Shown piece after piece: positions 14,136-24,682 of a DNA stretch of 64,000 nucleotides. Position numbers and translations under genes: made by a program. The DNA comes from Voacanga thouarsii (lineage: Eukaryota; Streptophyta; Magnoliopsida; Gentianales; Apocynaceae): NCBI GenBank assembly GCA_026120185.1, contig JANUWF010001101.1, positions 62,001 to 126,000 of the forward strand, written 5' to 3'. How positions within the stretch are numbered: the stretch's first letter is position 1; each line of letters begins with the position of its first letter. Below the pieces are notes generated by a model. The model ran no database searches. It was not told where the DNA came from and saw only the letters and a list, made by a program, of their open reading frames with translations.

Positions 14136-14549
14136 ACATTCTTTTGCAACGGCATCACTAAAATTACCGCGTACAACAAGCACTTCTTTGTTTAAAAAAA
14201 TTAAAAAAAACCCACTTTTTTTTGTCCAATAAAACACAATTGGGATTATAAAAGGTCATATTAAATAGAATAACACACCCAACAGGAATACTGTGCATGA
14301 TACGTGGGCTTCGGATGGTAAACCACCATCGCAAAGCATCGAAAGGTTCCCCAATCACGCATATATTGACGCCCCAGATACTTGGCCCATATACTCATAC
14401 TTACAACATTGTTTTGCTACTGCATTACTAAAATTACAGCGTACAACTAGCACATCTTTGTTTAAAAAAATCAAACAAAATACCTCTTTTTTTGTCCAAC
14501 AAAAACACTACTGGGAATATCAAAGGACAGACTAATTAGAATAACACCC

Positions 14550-15635
14550 ACAACAGGAATACTGTGCATCATACGTGGGCTTCTAATGGTAAACCATCGT
14601 CGCAAAGCACCGAAAGGTTCCCTAATCATGCTTATGTTGACGCCCATATACTTGGCACATATACTCATACTTACAACATTCTTTTGCAACAGCATCACTA
14701 AAATTACCGCGCACAACTAGCACATCTTTCTTCAAAAAAATAAAAAAAAAATAACTCTTTTTTTTACCAATAAATACACTACTGGGATTATAAAAGGACA
14801 GACTAATTAGAAAAACACACACAACGAGAATATCGTGCATCATACGCAAGTTCCTGATGGTAAACCATCGTTGCAAAGCACCGAAAGGTTCCCCGATCAT
14901 GCTTATGTTGAAGCCCCATTTACTTGGCACATATACCCATACTTACAACATTGCTTTGCAACTGCATCACTAAAATTAACGTGTAAAACTAGCACATCTT
15001 TATTAAAAAAAAATCAAACAAAATACCACTTTTTTTGTCCAATATTAACACTACTGGGATTATAAAAGGACAGACTAATTAGAAAAACAAACAAAACCGA
15101 ATACTCGTGCATCATATGTGGGTTTCGGATGGTAAACCTCCGTCGGAAAGCACCGAAAGGTTCCCCAATAATGCTTATGTTGACGCCCCATATACTTGGC
15201 ACATATACTCATACTTACAACATTCTTTTGGCACGGCATCACTAAAATTACTGCGTACAACAATCACATCTTTGTTTAAAAAAATTAAACAAAATACCTC
15301 GTTTTTTGTCCATTAAAAACACTCCTGGGAGTATAAAAAGACAGACTAATTATTAAAACACACTCAACATGAATACTGTGCATCATACGTCGGCTTCTGA
15401 TGCTAAACCACCGTCGCAAAACACCGAAAGGTTCCCCAATCATGTTTATGTTGACGCCCCATAAACTTGGCGCATATACTCATACTTACAACATTGTTTT
15501 GCAAAGGCACCACTAAAATTACAGCGTACAGCTAGCACATCTTTGTTTACAAAAATGAAACAAAATACCTCTTTTTTTGTCCAATAAAAACACTACTGGG
15601 ATTATAAAAGGACAAACTAATTAAAATAACACCCA
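14550..15635 (+). repeat. A-B-C-D four-monomer unit, copy 1 of a 1,086-bp tandem duplication
   Basis: Monomer starts near 14560 (A), 14835 (B), 15107 (C) and 15376 (D) match those near 15649, 15920, 16193 and 16465 at a constant 1,086-bp offset. Private variants are shared, including the CTTCTTCAAAAAA run, CCAATAAATACAC and CCGTCGGAAAGC. The boundaries are approximate because similarity runs on into the next A monomer. Confidence 0.82.
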
Positions 15636-16721
15636 CAACAGGAATACTGTGCATCATACGTGGGCTTCTAATGGTAAACCATCGTCGCAAAGCACCGAAA
15701 GGTTCCCTAATAATGCTTATGTTGACGCCCCATATACTTGGCACATATACTCATACTTACAACATTCTTTTGCAACAGCATCACTAAAATTACCGCGCAC
15801 AACTAGCACATCTTTCTTCAAAAAAATAAAAAAAAAATAACTCTTTTTTTTACCAATAAATACACTACTGGGATTATAAAAGGACAGACTAATTAGAAAA
15901 ACACACACAACAGGAATACTGTGCATCATACGTAAGTTCCTGATGGTAAACCATCGTTGCAAAGCACCGAAAGGTTCCCCGATCATGCTTATGTTGAAGC
16001 CCCATTTACTTGGCACATATACCCATACTTACAACATTGCTTTGCAACTGCATCACTAAAATTAACGTGTAAAACTAGCACATCTTTATTAAAAAAAAAT
16101 CAAACAAAATACCACTTTTTTTGTCCAATATTAACACTACTGGGATTATAAAAGGACAGACTAATTAGAAAAACAAGCAAAACAGGAATACTGTGCATCA
16201 TATGTGGGTTTCGGATGGTAAACCTCCGTCGGAAAGCACCGAAAGGTTCCCCAATAATGCTTATGTTGACGCCCCATATACTTGGCACATATACTCATAC
16301 TTACAACATTCTTTTGGCACGGCATCACTAAAATTACTGCGTACAACAATCACATCTTTGTTTAAAAAAATTAAACAAAATACCTCGTTTTTTGTCCATT
16401 AAAAACACTCCTGGGAGTATAAAAAGACAGACTAATTATTAAAACACACTCAACATGAATATCGTGCATCATACGTCGGCTTCTGATGCTAAACCACCGT
16501 CGCAAAACACCGAAAGGTTCCCCAATCATGTTTATGTTGACGCCCCATAAACTTGGCGCATATACTCATACTTACAACATTGTTTTGCAAAGGCACCACT
16601 AAAATTACAGCGTACAGCTAGCACATCTTTGTTTACAAAAATGAAACAAAATACCTCTTTTTTTGTCCAATAAAAACACTACTGGGATTATAAAAGGACA
16701 AACTAATTAAAATAACACCCA
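15636..16721 (+). repeat. A-B-C-D four-monomer unit, copy 2 of a 1,086-bp tandem duplication
   Basis: Nearly identical to the preceding unit at a 1,086-bp offset. Differences are few and several fall at CTG/CAG trinucleotides, for example GAATATCGTG near 16458 against GAATACTGTG near 15371. This is the basic four-subtype period from which the 13-monomer repeat at 21-31 kb is built. Confidence 0.82.
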
Positions 16722-16959
16722 CAACAGGAATACTGTGCATCATACGTGGGCTTCTAATGGTAAACCATCGTCGCAAAGCACCGAAAGGTTCCCTAATAAT
16801 GCTTATGTTGACGCCCCATATACTTGGCACATATACTCATACTTACAACATTCTTTTGCAACAGCATCACTAAAATTACCGCGTACAACTAGTACATATT
16901 TCTTTAAAAAAATAAAAAAAATAACTCTTTTTTTTACCAATAAAAACACTACTGGGTTT

Positions 16960-18300
16960 AAAAAAGGACAGACTAATTAGAATAACACACACAACAGGAA
17001 TACTGTGCATCATACGTGAGCTCCTGATGGTAAACCATCGTCGCAAAGCACCGAAAGGTTCTCCGATGATGCTTACAACATTCTTTTGCAACGGCATCAC
17101 TAAAATTACCGCGTACTACAAGCACTTCTTTGTTTAAAAAAATTAAAAAAAACCCACTTTTTTTTGTCCAATAAAACACAATTGGGATTATAAAAGGTCA
17201 TATTAAATAGAATAACACACCCAACAGGAATACTGTGCATGATACGTGGGCTTCGGATGGTAAACCACCATCGCAAAGCATCGAAAGGTTCCCCAATCAC
17301 GCATATATTGACGCCCCAGATACTTGGCCCATATACTCATACTTACAACATTGTTTTGCTACTGCATTACTAAAATTACAGCGTACAACTAGCACATCTT
17401 TGTTTAAAAAAATCAAACAAAATACCTCTTTTTTTGTCCAACAAAAACACTACTGGGAATATCAAAGGACAGACTAATTAGAATAACACCCACAACAGGA
17501 ATACTGTGCATCATACGTGGGCTTCTAATGGTAAACCATCGTCGCAAAGCACCGAAAGGTTCCCTAATCATGCTTATGTTGACGCCCCATATACTTGGCA
17601 CATATACTCATACTTACAACATTCTTTTGCAACAGCATCACTAAAATTACCGCGCACAACTAGCACATCTTTCTTTAAAAAAATAAAAAAAAAATAACTC
17701 TTTTTTTTACCAATAAATACACTACTGGGATTATAAAAGGACAGACTAATTAGAAAAACACACACAACAGGAATACTGTGCATCATACGTAAGTTCCTGA
17801 TGGTAAACCATCGTTGCAAAGCACCGAAAGGTTCCCCGATCATGCTTATGTTGAAGCCCCATTTACTTGGCACATATACCCATACTTACAACATTGTTTT
17901 GCAACTGCATCACTAAAATTAACGTGTAAAACTAGCACATCTTTATTAAAAAAAATCAAACAAAATACCACTTTTTTTGTCCAATATTAACACTACTGGG
18001 ATTATAAAAGGACAGACTAATTAGAAAAACAAACAAAACAGGAATACTGTGCATCATAAGTGGGTTTCGGATGGTAAACCTCCGTCGGAAAGCACCGAAA
18101 GGTTCCCCAATAATGCTTATGTTGACGCCCCATATACTTGGCACATATACTCATACTTACAACATTCTTTTGGCACGGCATCACTAAAATTACTGCGTAC
18201 AACAAGCACATCTTTGTTTAAAAAAATTAAACAAAATACCTCATTTTTTGTCCATTAAAAACACTCCTGGGAGTATAAAAAGACAGACTAATTATTAAAA
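16960..18300 (+). repeat. Repeat of 14.02-15.36 kb at 2,942-bp offset
   Basis: Monomers near 17010, 17235, 17506, 17780 and 18049 repeat those near 14065, 14293, 14560, 14835 and 15107 at a nearly constant 2,942-bp offset. The copied stretch includes the 40-bp deletion scar at 17069, so the deletion predates the duplication. Confidence 0.8.
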
Positions 18301-18696
18301 CACACTCAACATGAATACTGTGCATCTTACGTCGGCTTCTGATGCTAAACCACCGTCGCAAAACACCGAAAGGTTCCCCAATCATGTTTATGTTGACGCC
18401 CCATAAACTTGGCACATATACTCATACTTACAATATTGTTTTGCAAAGGCACCCCTAAAATTATAGCGTACAGCTAGCAGATCTTTGTTTAAAAAAATGT
18501 AACAAAATACCTCTTTTTTTGTCCAATAAAAACACCACCGGGATTATTAAAGGACAGACTAATTAGAGAAACACACACAACAGGAATGTTATGCATCATA
18601 CGTGGGTTTCTGATGGTAAACAACCGTCGCAAAGCCGCAAAAGGTTCCCCAATCATGCTTCTATTGCGCCCCATATACCTGGCATAGAATTTAGGA

Positions 18697-18740
18697 GGCT
18701 AGGGTTGGATTAATAAGAGATAGACGGCTAGGATTTGATC
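18697..18740 (-). promoter_or_regulatory. Paired telo-box-like motifs in element
   Basis: Two related motifs, CTAGGGTTGGAT and CTAGGATTTGAT, lie about 30 bp apart. In other copies they are the cleaner CTAGGGTTTGAT (near 12391, 36238, 46047) and TTAGGGTTTGATC (near 12417). On the minus strand they read AAACCCTA, the plant telo-box and telomere-repeat core. Function is not shown; duplicates of a short element sequence are an alternative. Confidence 0.45.
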
Positions 18741-18750
18741 AAGAGAGAGG

Positions 18751-18818
18751 CAGAGAAACGGTTTCTCTGTTATTGCGTGAATAGTCTGTGTCTCTTACCC
18801 AAAGGAAACCGTTTCCTT
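18751..18818. other. Two compact palindromes sharing an AAAC-S-GTTT core
   Basis: CAGAGAAACGGTTTCTCTG (18751-18769) has 9-bp arms around a single G. AAGGAAACCGTTTCCTT (18802-18818) has 8-bp arms around a single C. The two cores are complementary, so a larger stem with a loop of about 35-45 nt is also possible. Both are retained in most long copies. Variants that break an arm occur near 8270, 12498 and 32900. The role is unknown. Confidence 0.7.
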
Positions 18819-21800
18819 ATATTTATTGATTTATAATTACCATAAATTGCAACTTAGTCCTTCAACGTCCAATTGTCAACAAATTGGTCCTTGAAGTTTA
18901 CTTAATTACAATTAGGTCCCATGAATTATAACGAACTTATAATTCAGCTATAAATATATTCCCTACTCTTAATTAAGCCCACTATATTATCAAATAATAT
19001 ATTTGAGCATTCAAACCTTTATTGTGTGTGACCCATTAGGTTTCCTGGTCTTATTGATAGCATAATATGAATTAATTCTAACAATATTAGAATTAATAAT
19101 CCTTACTAAAATAAAGGATTAAATTTATTAATTCTCTAATTAATAAATCCATATTTAGCATATCAAGAGCGGCATCTAGCAATGACACTTGACCACCCAA
19201 AAGTCCAGAAAGTCAAGTGGCTTGACATGAACCTTTCGATACCAAATTATCAGTGCAATAAATTCCTTTCACCATACAATATCTCATTCGGTCTAGAGCA
19301 TGGAATTAGTGCCAAATCCCTCCAGAATATTACTAATTCTGACCCGAATATTTTAGTACTTGTTCAAGAAATCCATTACTCGATATGTGTTTCAATTGGA
19401 ACCATTTCCATCACATAGTCGCCTTGGCCATGGACTTCATGAGTAATGATTTCTACAAGTGGCCTTGAGATATACTCTCCTACTATTAGGAGTGGTGAAT
19501 CCTTTATTGACTTTCTCAACTACTTTCGTTTACTTTACGTTGTACACAATATCCATCCCATAGGCAGTCCTAGATAAGACTCCAAAGATTAGAATCAAAG
19601 TACAACGCTCGTTAAACAACGTACCTTGGAGATCTCAAGTCTAAGGATACTTGTACACTTGCTATAATGAGATTCTATCACTGGCACTAAATAGCTATCC
19701 AAGTGATTATCTCGTAGCTAGGTCATCCAATGAACTTGTTCCAAAACAAGCATGCACACGTTAATCCTGAGTATCCCAATACTCACGGATATGAGAACCA
19801 CCGCTTGATCCAATCAAGAGATATAACATGTGCCAGTCTTGGCGTATTAATAACGTCCCATCTTATTAATACTATGACTGGAGATTATTTAAGTACAAAC
19901 AATGCATAGTGTAGTAGGAATCTCACATCATTATCTCTATCATGATTTCCATAACACGGTGAGATTGTGAGCGTTCGACCTTGTGTGGATTATCATTAGA
20001 GGGAGTTCTTTCTTTGACTTCAGTTGAGCGGCTGTGAACCGGTTTTGTGATCTGGATCGCGCCTGCGTTCTTGGAATAAGAAAAATTTAAATTCTGGCTT
20101 CAAGAGGTAATAAGCGTGATCTTCTCACTTTCTCGTTTCTTCTGCAAAACCGTGATCCATGGCTTGGATTTGATGCTATTTTTCGCTGTGTTTAATCTGT
20201 TTAATAAATTTAGAATTCCTACACATACTTACAACATTCTTTTGCAACTGCATCACTACAATTACCGCGTACAACTAGCACATCCTTGTATAAAAAAATC
20301 AAACAAAATACCACTTTTTTTGTCCAATAAAAACACTACTAGGATTATAAAAGGATAGACTAATTAGAAAAATACATACAAAAGGAACACATAGCAACAT
20401 ACGTGGGCTTCTTATGGTAAACCATCATCGCAAAGTACCGAATGGTTCCAAATCATGCTGATGTTGACGCCACATATAATTGACACATATCATCATACTT
20501 ACAACATTCTTCTGCAACTGCAACACTAAAATTACCGCGTACATCTTTCACATCTTTGTTTAAAAAAATCAAACAAAATACCTCTTTTTTTAGTCCAATA
20601 AAAACACTACTGGGATTATAAAAGGACAGACTAATTAGAATAACACACCCAATAGGAATACTGTGCATCACACGTGAGCTCCTGAGGGAAAACCATCACC
20701 GAAAGGTTCCTCGATCACGCATATGTTGACGCCCCATATACTTGGCACATATACTAAAACTTACAACATTCTTTTGCAACGACATCACTAAAATTACCGC
20801 GTACAACAAGCACATCTTTGCTTAAAAAAATAAAAAAAAAACCACTTTTTTAGTCCAATAAAAACACAATTGGGATTATAAATGGTCAGATTAAATAGAA
20901 AAACACACCCAACAGGAATACTGTGCATGATACGTAGTCTTCGGATGGTAAACCACCGTCGCAAAGCACCGAAAGGTTCCCCAATCTTGCTTATGTTGAC
21001 GCCCCATAAACTTGGCGCATATACTCATACTTACAACATTGTTTTGCAAAGGCATTACTAAAATTACAGCGTACAACTAGCACATCTTTGTTTAAAAAAA
21101 TCAAACAAAATACCTTTTTTTTGTGCAATAAAAACATTTATTGGATTATAAAAGCACTGTCTAATTAGAATAACACCCACAACAGGAATACTGTGCATCA
21201 TACGTGGGCTTCTAATGGTAAACCATCGTCGCAAAGCACCGAAAGGTTCCCTAATCATGCTTATGTTGACGCCCCATATACTTGGCACATATACTCATAC
21301 TTACAACATTCTTTTGCAACAGCATCACTAAAATTACCGCGTACAACTAGCACATCTTTCTATAAAAAAATAAAAAAAAAATAACTCTTTTTTTTACCAA
21401 TAAAAACACTACTGGGATTATAAAACGACAGACTAATTAGAAAAACACACACATCAGGAATACTGTGCATCATACGTGAGTTCCTGATGGTAAACCATCG
21501 TTGCAAAGCACCGAAAGGTTCCCCGATCATGCTTATGTTGAAGCCCCATTTACTTGGCACATATACCCATACTTACAACACTGTTTTGCAACTGCATCAC
21601 TAAAATTAACGTGTACAACTAGCACATCTTTATTAAAAAAAAATCAAATAAAATACCACTTTTTTTGTCCAATATTAACACTACTGGGATTATAAAAGGA
21701 CAGACTAATTAGAAAAACAAACAAAACAGGAATACTGTGCATCATATGTGGGTTTCGGATGGTAAACCTCCGTCGGAAAACACCAAAAGGTTCCCCAATA

Positions 21801-22502
21801 ATGCTTATGTTGACGCCCCATATACTTGGCACAAATACTCATACTTACAACATTCTTTTGGCACGGCATCACTAAAATTACTGCGTACAACAAGCACATC
21901 TTTGTTTAAAAAAATTAAACAAAATACCTCATTTTTTGTCTATTAAAAACACTCCTGGGAGTATAAAAAGACAGACTAATTATTAAAACACACTCAACAT
22001 GAATACTGTGCATCATACGACGGCTTCTGATGCTAAACCACCGTCGCAAAACACCGAAAGGTTCCCCAATCATGTTTATGTTGACGCCCCAGATACTTGG
22101 CCCATATACTCATACTTACAACATTGTTTTGCATCTGCATTACTAAAATTACAGCGTACAAGTAGCACATCTTTGTTTAAAAAAATCAAACAAAATACCT
22201 CTTTTTTTGTCCAACAAAAACACTACTCGGGAATATCAAAGGACGGACTAATTAGATTAACACCCACAACAGAATACCGTGCATCATACGTGGGCTTCTA
22301 ATGGTAAACCATCATCGCAAAGCACCGAAAGGTTCCCTAATCATGCTTATGTTGACGCCCCATATACTTGGCACATATACTCATACTTACAACATTCTTT
22401 TGCAACAGCATCACTAAAATTACCGCGTACAACTAGCACATCTTTCTTTAAAAAAATAAAAATAAAAACTCTTTTTTTTACCAATAAAAACACTACTGGG
22501 AT

Positions 22503-22510
22503 TATAAAAG
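22503..22510 (+). promoter_or_regulatory. TATA-box-like motif repeated once per monomer
   Basis: TATAAAAG in the context GGGATTATAAAAGGACAG is kept in most monomers, including diverged ones that read GGGAGTATAAAAGG. In the reference monomer it lies 27 bp upstream of the ACAG/CTGT dyad, a distance that would place a transcription start near the dyad. It could also be an AT-rich by-product of shared ancestry. No transcript evidence is available here. Confidence 0.4.
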
Positions 22511-22537
22511 GACAGACTAATTAGAAAAACACACACA

Positions 22538-22550
22538 ACAGGAATACTGT
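22538..22550. promoter_or_regulatory. ACAG-N5-CTGT dyad repeated once per monomer
   Basis: ACAGGAATACTGT has perfect 4-bp arms around GAATA and recurs in most monomers at fixed spacing after the TATA-like motif. It is followed by ATACGTGGG, which contains the ACGTGG core of plant G-box/ABRE-type sites. The arms contain CAG and CTG, the trinucleotides where repeat copies most often disagree. Confidence 0.45.
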
Positions 22551-24682
22551 GCATCATACGTGAGTTCCTGATGGTAAACCATCGTTGCAAAGCACCGAAA
22601 GGTTCCCCGATCATGCTTATGTTGAAGCCCCATTTACTTGGCACATATACCCATACTTACAACATTGTTTTGCAACTGCATCACTAAAATTAACGTCTAC
22701 AACTAGCACATCTTTATTAAAAAAAAATCAAACAAAATACCACTTTTTTTGTCCAATATTAACACTACTGTGATTATAAAATGACAGACTAATTAGAAAA
22801 ACAAACAAAACTGGAATACTGTGCATCATATGTGGGTTTCGGATGGTAAACCTCCGTCGGAAAGCACCGAAAGGTTCCCCAATAATGCTTATGTTGACGC
22901 CCCATATACTTGGCACATATACTCATACTTACAACATTCTTTTGGCACGGCATCACTAAAATTACTGCGTACAACAATCACATCTTTGTTTAAAAAAATT
23001 AAACAAAATACCTCGTTTTTTGTCCATTAAAAACACTCCTGGGAGTATAAAAAGACAGACTAATTATTAAAACACACTCAACATGAATACTCGTGCATCA
23101 TACGTCGGCTTCTGATGCTAAACCACCGTCGCAAAACACCGAAAGGTTCCCCAATCATGTTTATGTTGACGCCCCATAAACTTGGCGCATATACTCATAC
23201 TTACAACATTGTTTTGCAAAGGCACCACTAAAATTACAGCGTACAGCTAGCACATCTTTGTTTAAAAAAATGAAACAAAATACCTCTTTTTTTGTCCAAT
23301 AAAAACACTACTGGGATTATAAAAGGACAAACTAATTAAAATAACACCCACAACAGGAATACTGTGCATCATACGTGGGCTTCTAATGGTAAACCATTGT
23401 CGCAAAGCACCGAAAGGTTCTCGAATCATGCTTATGTTGACGCCCATATACTTGGCACATATATTCATACTTACAACATTCTTTTGCAACAAGCATCACT
23501 AAAATTACCGCGTACAACTAGCATATCTTTCTTTAAAAAAATAAAAAAAATAACTCTTTTTTTTACCAATAAAAACACTACTGGGATTATAAAAGGACAG
23601 CCTAATTAGAAAAACACACACAACAGAATATCGTGTATCATACGTGAGCTCTCGATGGTAAACCATCGTTGCAAAGCACCGAAAGGATCCCCGATCATGC
23701 TTATGTTGATGCCCCATTTACTTGGCACATATACACATACTTACAACATTGTTTTGCAATCGCATCACTAAAATTGTCGTGTACAACTAGCACATCTTTA
23801 TTAAAAAAATCAAACAAAATACCACTTTTTTTGTCCAATATTAACACTACTTGGGATTATAAAAGGATAGATTATTAGAAAAACACAAAAAACAGGAATA
23901 CTGTGCATCATATGTGGGTTTCGGATGGTAAACCTCCGTCGCAAAACACCGAAAGGTTCCCCAAAAATTCTTATGTTGACGCAACATATACTTGGCACAT
24001 ATACTCATAGTTACAACATTCTTTTGCAATGGCATCACTAAAATTACCGTGTACAACAAGCACATCTTTGTTTAAAAAAATTAAACAAATTACCACTTTT
24101 TTTGTCCAATAAAAACACTATTGGGATTATAAAAGGACAGACTAATTAGAAAAACACCCACTACAGGAATACTGTGTATCATACGTGGGCTTCTAATGGT
24201 AAACCATCGTCGCAAAGCACCAAAAGGTTCCCTAATCATGCTTATGTTGACGCCCCATATACTTGGCACATATACTCATACTTAGAACATTCTTCTGCAA
24301 CAGCATCACTAAAATTACCGCGTACAACTAGCACATCTTTGTTTAAAAAAATAAAAATAATACCACTTTTTTTGTCCAATAAAAACACTACTGGGATTAT
24401 AAAAGGACAGACTAATTAGAAAAACACACACAACAGGAATACTGTGTATCATACTTGAGCTCCGGATGGTAAACCACCGTCGCAAAGCATCGAAAGGTTC
24501 CCCAATCACGCTTATATTGCCGCCCGCGATACTTGGCCCATATACTCATACTTACAACATTGTTTTGCAACTGCATTACTAAAATTACAGCGTACAACTA
24601 GCACATCTTTGTTTAAAAAAATCAAACAAAATACCTCTTTTTTTGTCCGACAAAAACACTACTGGGAATATAAAATGACGGA

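Larger units (their letters stand above)
10590..15340 (+). repeat. Dispersed segmental duplication, left copy (partner 31.15-35.81 kb)
   Basis: Monomers and the element in this stretch correspond one-to-one, in order, with about 31150-35810. The offset is 20,563 bp at the left end, 20,454 bp after a 109-bp deletion in the partner at 31607, and about 20,492 bp after a 40-bp deletion in this copy near 14127. Both copies contain the same internally deleted 1.25-kb element. The block edges are approximate. Confidence 0.75.
13621..18684 (+). repeat. Satellite array block C
   Basis: About 18.7 monomers. After two post-element monomers it runs E-A-B-C-D-A-B-C-D-A, then B-like, E, A-B-C-D. A carries GGGCTTCTAATGG. 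B carries GTGAGTTCCTGATGG with GAAGCCCCATTTAC. C carries TATGTGGGTTTCGGATGG. D carries TCGGCTTCTGATGCT. It contains a 1,086-bp tandem duplication and a 2,942-bp spaced duplication. No gene is seen. Confidence 0.93.
18685..20222 (-). mobile_element. Inserted element copy 3, full length (1,538 bp)
   Basis: This is a reference full-length copy. The left junction is CCTGGCA then TAGAATTTAGGAGGC; the right junction is GAATTCCTAC then ACATACTTAC. Features on the plus strand, in order: two CTAGG.TTTGAT motifs, two compact palindromes at 18751-18818, an AT-rich middle, a conserved central stretch at 19160-19420, and a less AT-rich end with GGATCGCGCCTGCG and a CCATGG site. On the minus strand the end reads TGTAGGAATTC, like a plant LTR start. 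The other end lacks a canonical CA and I see no target-site duplication. I see no primer-binding site, gag or pol, so a solo LTR or non-autonomous derivative is inferred. Confidence 0.78.
16980..21190 (+). repeat. Dispersed segmental duplication, left copy (partner about 39.3-43.5 kb)
   Basis: The order of E, A, B, C and D monomers, the element, and the post-element monomers matches about 39300-43500. The offset is about 22,348 bp on the left and 22,303 bp from the element onward. The difference matches the roughly 45-bp monomer deletion at 40356. The block carries a full-length element. Confidence 0.7.
22389..22658 (+). repeat. Reference satellite monomer (270 bp)
   Basis: One complete monomer, in a phase starting at ACAACATTC. 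In order: CATCACTAAAATTACCGCG, ACAACTAGCACATCTTTC, an A-rich then T-rich tract, CCAATAAAAACACTACTGGG, TATAAAAG, CTAATTAGAAAAACACACAC, ACAGGAATACTGT, ATACGTGAG, GGTAAACCATCG, GGTTCCCCGATCATGC, GCCCCATTTACTTGGCACA. The unit is AT-rich with a C-rich purine-poor plus strand in the second half. No strong internal subrepeat is visible beyond CATATACT-like dimers near the end. Confidence 0.9.
21161..24682 (+). repeat. 13-monomer higher-order repeat, copy 1 (3,522 bp)
   Basis: Monomers, located by their ATACGTGGG-equivalent position: A 21193, B 21465, C 21737, D 22005, A 22279, B 22555, C 22825, D 23095, A 23364, B 23640, C 23910, A 24178, and a B/E-like chimaera at 24450. The next A, at 24715, starts copy 2. 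The pattern is therefore ABCD-ABCD-ABC-AB. Corresponding positions recur 3,522 bp later throughout, including rare variants such as CGACGGCTTCTGATGCT, GCAGATTAC-type changes, and GTTCTCGAATCATG in the third A monomer. Most differences from copies 2 and 3 are indels or changes at CTG/CAG. Confidence 0.92.

Noticed and set aside
19182..19418. Possible small protein gene inside the inserted element
   Set aside because: The start codon is lost in one copy, the frame is shifted in two and the stop is lost in two others. It runs antisense to the inferred LTR orientation, and no family motif is visible.
8199..20222. Autonomous retrotransposon with gag-pol
   Set aside because: The inserts are at most 1.54 kb and show no reverse transcriptase, integrase or protease motifs and no recognisable tRNA-Met primer-binding site.
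18685..20222. MITE or other DNA transposon with terminal inverted repeats
   Set aside because: The ends (TAGAATTTAGG and the complement of the right end, GTAGGAATTC) share only a few bases, and no target-site duplication is evident. Kept only as an alternative.
22389..22658. CENP-B-box-like site in the TTTCGGTGCTTTGCG segment (minus strand of each monomer)
   Set aside because: Only the TTCG half fits. The required downstream A and CGGG bases are absent, and plants have no established CENP-B box.
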